From contig BLJB01000001.1 of NCBI GenBank assembly GCA_013423325.1, positions 186,001 through 250,000 of the forward strand: a stretch of DNA of 64,000 nucleotides. Direction: 5' to 3'. Below, in pieces: positions 9,590 to 19,013 of the stretch. The position numbers and the translations under genes were made by a program. The stretch's first letter is position 1; every line of letters starts with the position of its first letter. The notes under the pieces are model-generated. The model saw only the letters and a list, made by a program, of their open reading frames with translations. It was not told the DNA's origin and searched no databases. The stretch is from Usnea hakonensis. Its lineage: Eukaryota; Ascomycota; Lecanoromycetes; Lecanorales; Parmeliaceae.

Positions 9590-10336
9590 TCACAACCCCA
9601 AAGCCACCCACATCCCAACCCCCACCATCCCCACCCCCAACCACCAATTCCCCCTCACCCTCCCCCCACCATTCAACAAATCAGCCACATACCTCCCCGC
9701 CTCCCCCCCACCCTCCACCTGCCAATTCCTCACCTCCCTCCCCACCTCCGCCTCAAACTCCCCCTCCACATTCCCCGCCGGCCAATACTCACACACAACC
9801 TCCCACCCCTGCACGCCCCCCACCCCCGCACACTCCATCCTCCCACACCCCACACTCTCCGTCCCCTTCCACACCAACTGCGAAAAATGCCCCGTCGACT
9901 CGCTGAACCCCCCCTTGTTAAAATCATAATGTTTCCCTTCGTCCCCCCACGCGTCGACGGCGGCAGTCACGTTGGCGTAGTCCTGCGCGAGGTTCTCGCC
10001 GGGGGTGCCGGCGGAGTGCGTGAATTGGCATTTGGAGGCCCAGGTGGTGGCGTAGGTGGCGAGGGAGGTGTTCCAGATGAGGGCGGTGGCGTTGTAGAGG
10101 GCGCGGTAGGTGTTGGTGCTGTTGAGGATGGCGGCGGTGAAGAGGGTGTCGGTGGTGTATTGGGGGGAGGAGGAGGAGGGGGGGGTGGGGTTGTTGGAGG
10201 GGGATGAGGGGGGGAGGGAGCTGGATGTGGCGGCTGCGGCGGTGTAGGTGGAGGTGGAGGTTTCGATGACGAGGATGGCGGTTGTGAGGGGGAGGAGGTG
10301 GAGGAGGAGGGTGAGTGAGGTGGATGGGAGAAGCAT
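9590..10336 (-). CDS. Secreted CAP/SCP/PR-1 domain protein, probably GPI-anchored
   Basis: A single-exon minus-strand frame. I prefer the ATG at 10336 because it opens directly on a signal peptide (MLLPSTSLTLLLHLLPLTTA). An upstream in-frame ATG at 10390 would add 18 residues. A Ser/Thr/Pro-rich stalk follows, then a CAP domain with NTYRALYNATALIWN, CQFTHSAGTPGENLAQ, AAVDAWGDE, the signature GHFSQLVWKGTESVGCG and WEVVCEYWPAGN. The C-terminus ends in a hydrophobic stretch after a Gly/Asn-rich segment, typical of a GPI signal. Fungal CAP proteins (yeast Pry family) bind and export sterols or fatty acids and can act in host contact. Third positions are very GC-rich, giving long open frames on the opposite strand that are shadows. 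Confidence 0.85.
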   Translation of the reverse strand: MLLPSTSLTLLLHLLPLTTAILVIETSTSTYTAAAATSSSLPPSSPSNNPTPPSSSSPQYTTDTLFTAAILNSTNTYRALYNATALIWNTSLATYATTWASKCQFTHSAGTPGENLAQDYANVTAAVDAWGDEGKHYDFNKGGFSESTGHFSQLVWKGTESVGCGRMECAGVGGVQGWEVVCEYWPAGNVEGEFEAEVGREVRNWQVEGGGEAGRYVADLLNGGGRVRGNWWLGVGMVGVGMWVALGL

Positions 10337-10940
10337 TGCTGTGCTGGTGTGGGGTTGGTGGTTGGGAGTTATGAAGAGACTGAGGCGCAAAGTGGGCAGA
10401 CGAGAGGGTTGAGAGTAATGATGGTCATTGTCTTATTATACTTCATCAGCGATCAATAACACGGAGACAGCGCGTAGCAACCATGATTATTGTGACGCCT
10501 TTTTTTTGAAATACATCAACACATGTTTGTTGTTTCATGATTGTATGATGGGATAGGATTAATTTGGTGTTGCTATTGATAAGGGTGGGTGTTTGAAATT
10601 AGACGTTTCATCGAGATTGATTCGTCATGCTCTGCTGTTTCGAGTTGTTGGCGGCTGCGCTTAAGATCTTTACCGCGCTTGCATAAAGTAAGGTACTTAA
10701 AGTACCGTAAAGTACTTAGGTACTTAAGGGTTTTCGCCAGCAGTCTCGATAAAGTACAGAAGATCTATTTGAATTGCAAATTGCTTGCCGCTTGCCGGCA
10801 TATCGACGTGGCGTTTTCATGCCAAGAATTGGATTCAAGTGGCAACTCGTCACGTGTTTTTACGAGGGGATTCTTTGTGTAGCAAACGATGCATGCAAGC
10901 GTCCACGGAGCCGCCTCAGGTTGACGAGTGCCGAATTGGA
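10337..10940. other. Intergenic region with a GTAC-rich tract
   Basis: Contains a run of interleaved GGTACTT/AAGTACC motifs at 10690-10735 (short inverted repeats around GTAC). No gene is supported. Confidence 0.5.
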
Positions 10941-12674
10941 TCAGATCTGGTGACCTCCAATCATAAAATGATGTTTCCGAGCGTTCCGTCGTGTACTGGG
11001 TACTGCCCGACCAGGAGGACCAATATTGACGAAAAATTCTTGTGGAGCGTCTACGCCTGGCATCTGCAAGAACTGAGTCTCGCCATAACCAATCAAAACT
11101 ATTTTCAACACCGTCTGACTAGCCCTGGAGGCTAATGTCTGGAACAGAGAAAAGAACGCAAGAGGCCAGGAAAAATCGTCAGACAATGCGAGGATAGTAC
11201 GGCCGTGAGTTCCAATATTAAATACGATATAGACCAGCTGAAGTCCTGCAAGGGCAGATCCGAGAATGTCAAACCACTCTGATTCCTGGACTGCGCTTTG
11301 AATCCGTGCGCAGCTCAAGGCGCATGCCTTTTCGCTTTGGAAGACTCGGTTGAGACGCATAGCCTGCTGTACAAGGCTCTTCAGTATATCTACTGTCGTG
11401 ATCCTTCCTGCGATACTTTGATCATGTTTGGGCAGAACCCACAAGACCGGTGTCGCTGTAGATCGCACGGCTTCGATGACGTTGATACCAAAATCTTTAG
11501 CTTTCTCCCGTAAGGAGTATGGCCCTGTGACAATTACCAAAGCAGAGACGTCCGAATTGGTCCATAGTTTCAGTTTTGGGGACTGCCAAAAAGTTGGCTG
11601 GCGGCCAAATCTCAACTTGTGCTTGTTTCGCTTCAAAAGCCCGTACCGATAGCTTGTCTCTGGATCCAGTATTGAAGATCCAGTTGTGAATGTAAGCATA
11701 TTTGATAGCTGCAGGTCAAAGACTCGCTGATTGGTGTCCAGTTGCCCTGCGATAAGTTGGGTTAGCTGCGGTGTCATGGAGACTACAATTTTCATTAGCT
11801 CATCGACAGTAATCGCGTTACCCTGCGCCACAGATCTTGTCGTTTCTACGTTGAACAGCGTCTTCTGCTGCAAGGCATGCATGTCTCGCAGTTCAGCTTG
11901 GGCAGATGCAATGACCCACTTGTCGACATTGCGAGAGCAGTCTTCGATGCTTTCCAGGATATCCTTATATCGAATTCCCACAGGCTGGGTTATTGAGTGT
12001 ACGATATGCTTCAAAGCGCCTTCTCGGTACCATTTCATGGCTCGGACGAGAAAATCCATGAAATGAGCGTACAGCTGCGCAACTCCTTGCTTGATCTGCT
12101 TCGTCGGATACAGGACTAAAGCAAGCTCTTGGCGTGGTAGACAGTCCGCGATCCGGCACAATGTCTTAGTAAAAGTGGACACGAGCTCTTCCTTGTTAAG
12201 TATACCCTACGGCATGTGAGCAGCATTCCTGCCCCACCGGTACTCGTACTCACTATGAATATAAATTTGACGGCGCCCCAAGCTAGCGATACATATTCTG
12301 GATGATGCTGAGAAAGAGTATCCAGCACGGCACCATAGTATATAAATCGAGATGAGAAGTTCGAAAGCCATCGCCAAGCCTTTGCCGTATCCCTCTTCTG
12401 ATCGTGTATGTTTTTGGCCTCGTTCACGACTTTTATGATATCTTCTATTGAGGTTGTTTGGCTGATAAAAGATTTTTTCTGCTCGTCTTTCGTGAGATTT
12501 TGCGAGAAAAGCGTCTTGGCCTTGGTAAATGCATCTCTTGCTGGGTCCAGAGAGCTGCGCATTGATCAGTCTTAATGACCATGTACCGGATGGACTAAAG
12601 CACCTATCATTTTCGTCTTGCTTGTACCAGTGCTCGAATGTAGATGTCGCAAATGTTGTCCCGGTGGACCCCAT
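10941..12674 (-). CDS. DUF7708-type domain protein (NLR-associated fungal family)
   Basis: Exons 12674-12604, 12554-12254 and 12206-10941 give 545 residues. The N-terminal 250 residues are helical and resemble the DUF7708 domain: RWLSNFSSRFIYYGAVLDTL, HPEYVSLAWGAVKFIF, then an ELALVLYPT and QLYAHFMDFLVRAMKWY segment. In fungi this domain commonly stands in front of NACHT ATPase modules of NLR-like proteins. Here no P-loop follows. The C-terminal half (LVIVTGPYSLREKAKDFGIN, TPVLWVLPKHDQS, KIVLIGYGE) looks like a degenerate alpha/beta domain I cannot name. Introns have clean GTGC/GTGAGT donors and CAG/TAG acceptors. A role in self/non-self recognition would be inference. Confidence 0.65.
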
Positions 12675-13161
12675 TTCGCATCCTAGATACTGAGTATGTT
12701 TTGAGCCATTTGATGCCAGGCTCCCTACACTGCTTCAGTGCTGGCTCTCACCCCCACCCACACCTCCTGCGCAATCCCAGCCGAGAGCTGCAGGATGCTG
12801 ATCATTTTTAGGCCTAACCGGTACCCCCGACTACTATTCGCTACCATATAAGCGGTAGCGAATATTTGTCGGGGGGGGTTTATTCCAGCTCCGGCTGCAG
12901 TTCGTAAGGCTACCCTCGTACGTCCTGTGGAGCAAAATCACACCACGGTTCAAGTGGCTCTCAAGTCCACGCAACCTGGAAAGTTCTTTGACTGCCACGA
13001 ATTGGCAACGTCCCCTTCAACGCTTTGCTCCTAAAAGAAGCAGTATCAGAGATATATAAAGGAATTTGGAGAAGCACAACTGTACTACCTAAGCCCAGAT
13101 CGATTTGGAAGAAAGGCTGACTTTGATTCAGATATTGGGAAGCTATTCGCTCCCAAGGGAA
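12675..13161. other. Intergenic region with a strong inverted repeat
   Basis: Divergent promoter region between the DUF7708 gene (minus) and the AAA+ gene (plus). It contains a near-perfect hairpin at 12824-12875. No other feature. Confidence 0.5.
12824..12875. repeat. Inverted repeat, 22-base arms with 8-base loop
   Basis: The left arm starts CCCCCGAC and ends TATTCGCTACC. The right arm is its reverse complement with two mismatches. The arms flank ATATAAGC. It could be a cruciform or hairpin, or a remnant terminal repeat. No target duplication is evident. Confidence 0.75.
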
Positions 13162-15679
13162 ATGCCCCTTTTGTATCCGACGGCAAACATGGAACAAGAA
13201 GACTGGCAATATGGCCAAGAGACCGACGGGCCAAAGACGAGCCGCGATGATAAGTCTGGGTTCCCAAGAGATATCGAACTAGCCTTACAAGCTGAGGAGT
13301 CTCCCGAGGAAATCAAAAGCCATCCAACCATATCACAGGACTGGACCAATCAGGCTACAGTAGACAATAATCGGTTAGTAGCACTCCGAGAGAGAAAGCT
13401 CGTGGCGCAAGGCAACAAGAGAGGAGGACGAGAAGTAAGTCAACAACAGAAACGGGTTATTGGGAACTCATCAAATGAGATGGTCAAACAGGGACTAGCA
13501 CTAGGCGCTTCTCAAATAGAACTACAAAAGCAACGGCAGGCAGACCGACAAATGCAACTGCAAAATGCCCGAGCGCGACAGGAACGAAAGCAGCGACGGC
13601 AACAGGATCAAGACTATCGACGGGAACGAGAGCAGCGACAGGAGCGACGGGACCTAGAGCGATATGAACGAGAGCAGCGACAGGAGCGACGGGACCTAGA
13701 GCGACTGCAACAAGCGGAACAGCAACAACTGCAACAGCTGGCACATCAGCAGCCAGAGCGAAATCTACAGCGCCTCGAACTGCAAGGACAGGCAATCCGA
13801 GGCGAACGCACACAAGACCAGGGTCCCTACCTAGACTATTCCAGCTTAGAAGATGAAGATTGTATGGGGTCCCCTAATTCTGAAGATCAACGCTCAGCAG
13901 TCTCGAAGGATCTCCCCCACAGCTCCTGCATGGCGGAATTGCGCAAAGCTAGTCGCTCTCAACAGCCTTATAAACAAGATGAAACAACATTATGGAGCCC
14001 GCCGTTCAATGAAACAAACAAGACTGATGACGAGCTGAAGGAAGTGAATGGGCTTAGTGGAAATGACAGACACACAGGGCACCGAGTGAAGAACCAATCC
14101 AGCGGCCAATATTCATGTAACCACTCTCATCCGGCACCGATTTGTCGAACACAGTCACCTCAGAAAGGTGATAAGGCAGAGGGTCTGGACAATAACATCC
14201 CAGTGCAACAATTGAGTAGTGACCTGGAAAAGTTGAAGAAAGAGAATGTTTATCTCAGAAGTCGGCTATTAAAACCTTTACCACGGCTGCAAGTAGTCTA
14301 TCGGGTAAGACGTGGAAGACCTGCGTCTGAGGGTCATCACAATTTCGACCTGTATTTGGACAAGCCTCAACTGTTGGAGGGTGATAACGGAAAGACATCA
14401 TTACAGGGAAAGCTCCCTATCTACAAATTGGATGCATATCTAGAACGACATCGCAATGTATCGGTCATCGTATATCAGGATACTTACGATAGCGATGCCG
14501 TCACCGAGGTAGAAGATGGGGTGTTGAAGGTTTCATGGTTAGAGTCTCTGGTTGTGACATCCCGGAAGCTGATGAAGACCCTCAAATTATTCGTTAATAG
14601 ATTGTCTTTGTCATTGGGTTGCAGTATAGGTCTTGATCTTACCGGCTCAGAATTTCTTCTTCCCGCTCCGTACTTGCCGTTTTATCATTATCTCGAAAAT
14701 TTGAGAGAATACGCAGCGGACCTGCCCTCAGAAGCAATTCAAGAGTGGAATTTGCTGTCGAAATACATTGACGATAGTTATGGCGATCAATACAGGGAGG
14801 TCGATAAGATGCTAGCAGCAGGAACCATATCCCAAGAGTTCATACCATACCTCATCAAAGATGGCGACACAATTGTTCGACGAGATTCTCGCGGTCACTC
14901 AGCCTACGTGGCTACTTCTCAGCCTTTCGCACGTGTCAAGCGTCGGAAGGACGGCTTGTCCACGCAGACCCTAGAGTGGGAGATTAAAACTCAGTCCTGG
15001 TTATTCGACGGCAATTTTGAGAAACACAGTGGGACTATAATCCTCAAGATTAGCAGCCAAAGGGATGAAATACTCTTAATCCAGAATCTTGAGATTTGCC
15101 CGATTCAATATGCCGATCCTGACTTGGTACTTAATATGAAGAACGCTGGTCTCGAACTTTGGAAGTCTAGATCACGACGATACGTTTCCTACCGTTCTGG
15201 GCGAGCCGAGATCGACACCAAAAGCAGCAAGCCCCGTTACATGATCGATCCCGCCACTTACAAGAAGCTTCACGCAAATGCTGTGTCCGCGAACCCTCTC
15301 CGAGACGATCTTGGTCCTGAACGTATGTCTGCGGAAGAGCCTCCGGCCGATCCGTTCCTGCTGCTATTGCCACGCACCATTAACGGCTTCAACATGCAGA
15401 ACAAAAAATGGGAGGAGCTCGAAGTCGCTCGGATATCAGAGGTTTCCTGGAACAAGGAGGCCTTTGAAAGTCTGGTGGTAGAGCCAACCACCAAGACCTT
15501 GATCAAAGCATTGGTCATGCAGCAGCTCGAGAAAGAAAAAGGGACTGATTTGATTGCTGGCAAAGGACAGGGTCTCATCGTCTTGCTCCATGGTGGCCCC
15601 GGAACCGGAAAGACTTTTACCGCCGAGACCGTTGCAGAGATCGCTGAGAAGCCATTGTATCGGGTCACTTGCGGCGATC
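13162..15679 (+). pseudogene. AAA+ ATPase gene, 5' part (interrupted by a copia element)
   Basis: Open from the ATG at 13162 to the insertion point (another in-frame ATG is at 13189). Residues about 130-215 form a Gln/Arg/Glu-rich coiled coil with a repeated RREREQRQERRDLER unit. The middle resembles the DUF7025 region found in fungal AAA+ proteins (the DPDLVLNMKNAGLELWKSRS stretch). The Walker A motif GGPGTGKT lies at 15592-15615, followed by FTAETVAEIAEKPLYRVTCGD. The reading frame then enters the LTR and stops within it. The missing Walker B half is at 22932 onward. Removing the element and one CGATC copy restores the codon phase exactly (GD joined to LGTEP). This family is of uncertain role. 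The copy here cannot make a full ATPase. Confidence 0.88.
15675..15679. repeat. Target-site duplication, left copy (CGATC)
   Basis: CGATC directly abuts the outer end of the left LTR and recurs at 22927-22931, just outside the right LTR. A 5-bp duplication is typical of Ty1/copia integrases. Confidence 0.92.
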
Positions 15680-15907
15680 ACTTGAAATATCTAAGGGGAT
15701 TTCATAGAAGGGGTAAATTGCTTGATTCTCTATCTAGGATTCTCGGCGGATATTTATGGGCTACCCTGACAATAGTAACTATTGAGTTACCTATCCGGGT
15801 AACTAACAATAGTAACTATTGAGTTACCTATCCGGGTATACTACCGCTTGCAGTGGAATGTAGTCTCTTTATTGACTTAGAGAATGTGGAGTCTCTTTAT
15901 TCCAACA
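15680..15907 (-). repeat. Copia LTR (3' LTR relative to the element)
   Basis: 228 bp, identical to 22699-22926. It includes an internal tandem duplication of about 36 bp containing the near-palindrome AATAGTAACTATT followed by GAGTTACCTATCCGGGTA, perhaps a promoter or enhancer element. Confidence 0.95.
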
Positions 15908-15915
15908 CTCCCCCT
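15908..15915 (-). other. Polypurine tract of the copia element
   Basis: On the minus strand AGGGGGAG lies immediately upstream of the 3' LTR, the position of the plus-strand DNA primer. Confidence 0.85.
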
Positions 15916-18399
15916 GACTCGACATTCTTAGAATCCTAGATTTCGAAAGTCCCTTACTGTGGCATGATTCGCATGCCCATCTTTTGTATTAGTTCTTGCA
16001 GTCTGGGACGTGGTAGTCCCTTTGTCAGTATGTCTGCCAGATTGTTTTTGGTGTCTACCCTGTGTACCTGAACTTCTCCTTGTGCAACCTTTTCTCGAAT
16101 GAAATGATGTCTCATTGCGATGTGCTTTGTCCGTGCATGGAATTCGGGATTTTTAGACAATTTCATTGCTGAGTTGTTGTCAATTGCGATTGGTATCGTC
16201 AGGTTTTTGAACATAGGTAGTTGGAATTCTTGGACCAGGTTTCGTATCCATATGGCTTCTTTGGTTGCTTCGCTGGCTGCCATATATTCGGCTTCACAGC
16301 TTGACAAGGCCACTGTTGCTTGTCGCTTTGAGCTCCAGGAGATGGGGCTTCCTCCAAGACTGAAGATCCAACCTGCGGTGGAGCGTGATGTGTCTGGGCA
16401 ATTGCCCCAGTCACTATCGACCATCCCCTGAATACTATCTCCTGATTGGGCAGGAAACATTAATCCTAAGTTCATAGAGCCTTTCAAGTAAGCATATAGT
16501 CGATGTACTTCCTTCATATGGTCGTCGGATGGATTTGACATATATCTGGAAACCCTACTTGTTGCAAATGAAATGTCTGGCCTCGAGACTATTGATAGAT
16601 AGATTATTGATCCAACCATTGCCTGGTAGAGTCGAGTGAAATCGAGGGAAGCGGTTTCGCTTGTATTGGCCATAAGCTTACTTGTGAGGGTTGTGGGTAT
16701 ACTGACAGGCTTGATGTCATTGAGTGAGAAACGGTTGAGAATTTGCTGAATGAAGCTGGCCTAATACAAATATGTTCCCTCTAGACGCATATAGACATGT
16801 AGCCCCAGGTAGTAAGCACATTCTCCCAGGTCTGTCATTTCGAACTCATCGGCCAATTCGTGCTTGAACTTGATGATGTTGTCTTCAGACTCGCCAAATA
16901 TGTTGATGTCATCAACATAGACAGTGAGGAAAATGCCGGAAGGATACATGAAGACTGAGGTGTCAAAGCTTGATACTACCCATCCTTTGCTTGTGAGAAA
17001 TTTCTTTAGTCGCAGATACCATAGTCTTGGTGACTGTTTCAGCCCATATAAAGCCTTGAGAAGTCTGAGAACTTTGCCTTTTTCTTCAGAAAATCCCTCG
17101 GGTGGTTTGATATAGATCATTTCGTCGACTTCTCCATGTAGGAAGGCAGTCTTGACATCCATTTGATGGCATTTCCATCTGAACATGGACTGGAGTGCAA
17201 ACAGGATTTTATATGAGGGCTGTTTGACTACGGACGCAAATGTCTCGTCAAAATCGACTCCGTGGACTTGTTCGAATCCTCGTACCACGAATCTGGCTTT
17301 ATATTTTGCTACCTTTCCGTTTGCTCCGAGTTTTCGTCGAAGAACCCATCTGGTTGAAATCACATGTTGGTCCTTTGGCTGATCTACAACTTCCCAGGTT
17401 TTGTTCTTAAGAAGGCTGTTGTATTCGTCTTGCATAGCATCGGCCCACTTGGCTGCGTCTGGTCTTTGAAGAGCCTCTTTTCTGTTGCGAGGTTCAGGGT
17501 CCAGTATCATTTCTGCTTGGCATATAACGCATTCCTGGGAAGATGTAAGCCTTATGTTAGAGACGGGACTGATGTTTTCTTTGTCGGAGTCGTTGTCGTG
17601 ATGTTTGTTGTTCTTAATGTCTGATGGGCAGGTGTATCCCAATGATTTTCTCATCTATCGAAACTTTGCAGGTTCTTGTCTAAATGAGTAAACTTGGCCC
17701 TTTGGGTTCAGGAGGGTGGATTTTTCGTTTTCAACTTCTTCTTCGCTGTGCTGATCCCCATCGTCTGTAAAGTACTGAGAGACTTCCTCTTTCTCCGCAT
17801 CTAGGGTATTGTCAGTGTTAGAGGGGTGCTCAAATTCTCCCCATTGATCGGAATCAGGAGATTTTGGGCTCGAATCATTGTTTTCGTTGCCTAGTCTGTG
17901 GCCTGCTCCGTCTCCCTAGTCTCCATAATCTTGATGGTTTGTCGTGTCAGAGCGGTCTTCCTGATAGCTCTTTTCAAAATCTCCCCATTCTTCTGCATTG
18001 TCAGGACTAGAATCTTCCTGAGAATGATCTTAGTCAGTTTGTTTTCCTTGATCTTGATTGTCGGATCCGCTTTAATGATCTGCATCGTCTTTGTCTCCAT
18101 GAGGTTGGTTCTAATCACTAGATTTTCCCATTTGATCTCCCTCTTGATCATTAGAATCATCATCATCGCTGTCAGAATTACCGAAAAGATCTTCATCCAG
18201 ATTGTCGGTTTCGTTTTCAGAATCAGATTCCTCAGCAAATCCATCTTTGAGTTTTTTCTTAGCTTTGGATCTGCGTATTTCTCTAGTTTCCTGCCTTCTG
18301 GCCTTTGTTTTTTGTACTTTTTCGTGTGAGAGACGATATTGTTTTTTGATGCCGTTTTCGAGATGGTATATGCATCTGAATCTGATCGGCCCAAAAGTC

Positions 18400-18650
18400 T
18401 GTTCAGTACAGCAGTTACATGGAAATTTGCCATTACATGTGTCTAGTACCCCCCCAAAGTATTCTTGCCTTCGTTTCGTACATTCGTAACATACGTCTTC
18501 TGATACGTCTTTCCATTTTTCTTGATTTGGTTCCCAGGTCCAGATTTCCTCATTTTCGATATAGATACAAACTTCTTTTCGTTTTATACAGGCGTTGCAT
18601 GGTATATCTCCGTTGCATGATCTGTTATTTCTTCTGCAACCCTTACACTT
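18400..18650 (-). other. Zn2Cys6-like modules 3 and 4 within the copia polyprotein
   Basis: Module 3 matches the Gal4 spacing exactly: C-x2-C-x6-C-x5-C-x2-C-x6-C (from CKGCRRNNRSC to EVC, about 18649-18567). Module 4 (from VCYEC, about 18500-18380) is cysteine-rich with irregular spacing. An Arg/Lys-rich segment and an Asp/Ser/Glu-rich tail follow before the RT. Confidence 0.7.
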
Positions 18651-18758
18651 TTCCTCTGTCCTAACCTTTTTTGGTTTGGCTTTTTGTCTTTCCTGTTCTG
18701 GCTGAGCGTTGGATTTCGTTTTGTATATTATTGAGTTTGGATCGACGCCTTGAGGATA

Positions 18759-19013
18759 ACATTTTCGACTGAGTTTGTTATAAGCAGAACATTTGTTGAG
18801 AAAAGGATACGTTCCATCACAGTTCCTTTGAGCTTTGGCGCAGAACGTACATCTTTTATATATGGGTTGGCCCGTTTTGTATGATATTGATTTTGGATCG
18901 ACGCCTTGAGGGTAGCATTTTCGTTTTTCGTTCATGCAGTTGGAGCATTTACTGAGAAAAGGTTACGTTCCATCACATATACGACGTCCTGATTTGGCGC
19001 AGGGTGCACATTT
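18759..19013 (-). other. Tandem Zn2Cys6-like modules 1 and 2 within the copia polyprotein
   Basis: Module 1 (19013-18920) has the pattern C-x2-C-x7-C-x9-C-x2-C-x6-C, with a stop inside the loop. Module 2 (18851-18759) has C-x2-C-x6-C-x9-C-x2-Y-x6-C, with one cysteine changed to tyrosine. Each is followed by CYPQGVDP, so they arose by duplication. The spacing is that of fungal Gal4-type binuclear clusters. Confidence 0.75.

Noticed and set aside
9887..10207. Gly/Val-rich plus-strand frame opposite the CAP gene
   Set aside because: Shadow of the GC-rich CAP coding sequence. The minus strand has a complete signal peptide, CAP domain and GPI-type tail.
18111..18935. Stand-alone zinc-cluster protein gene
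   Set aside because: The frame is continuous with the copia gag-pol frame (same phase as 22553) and bounded only by nonsense codons, so it is an internal part of the element's polyprotein.
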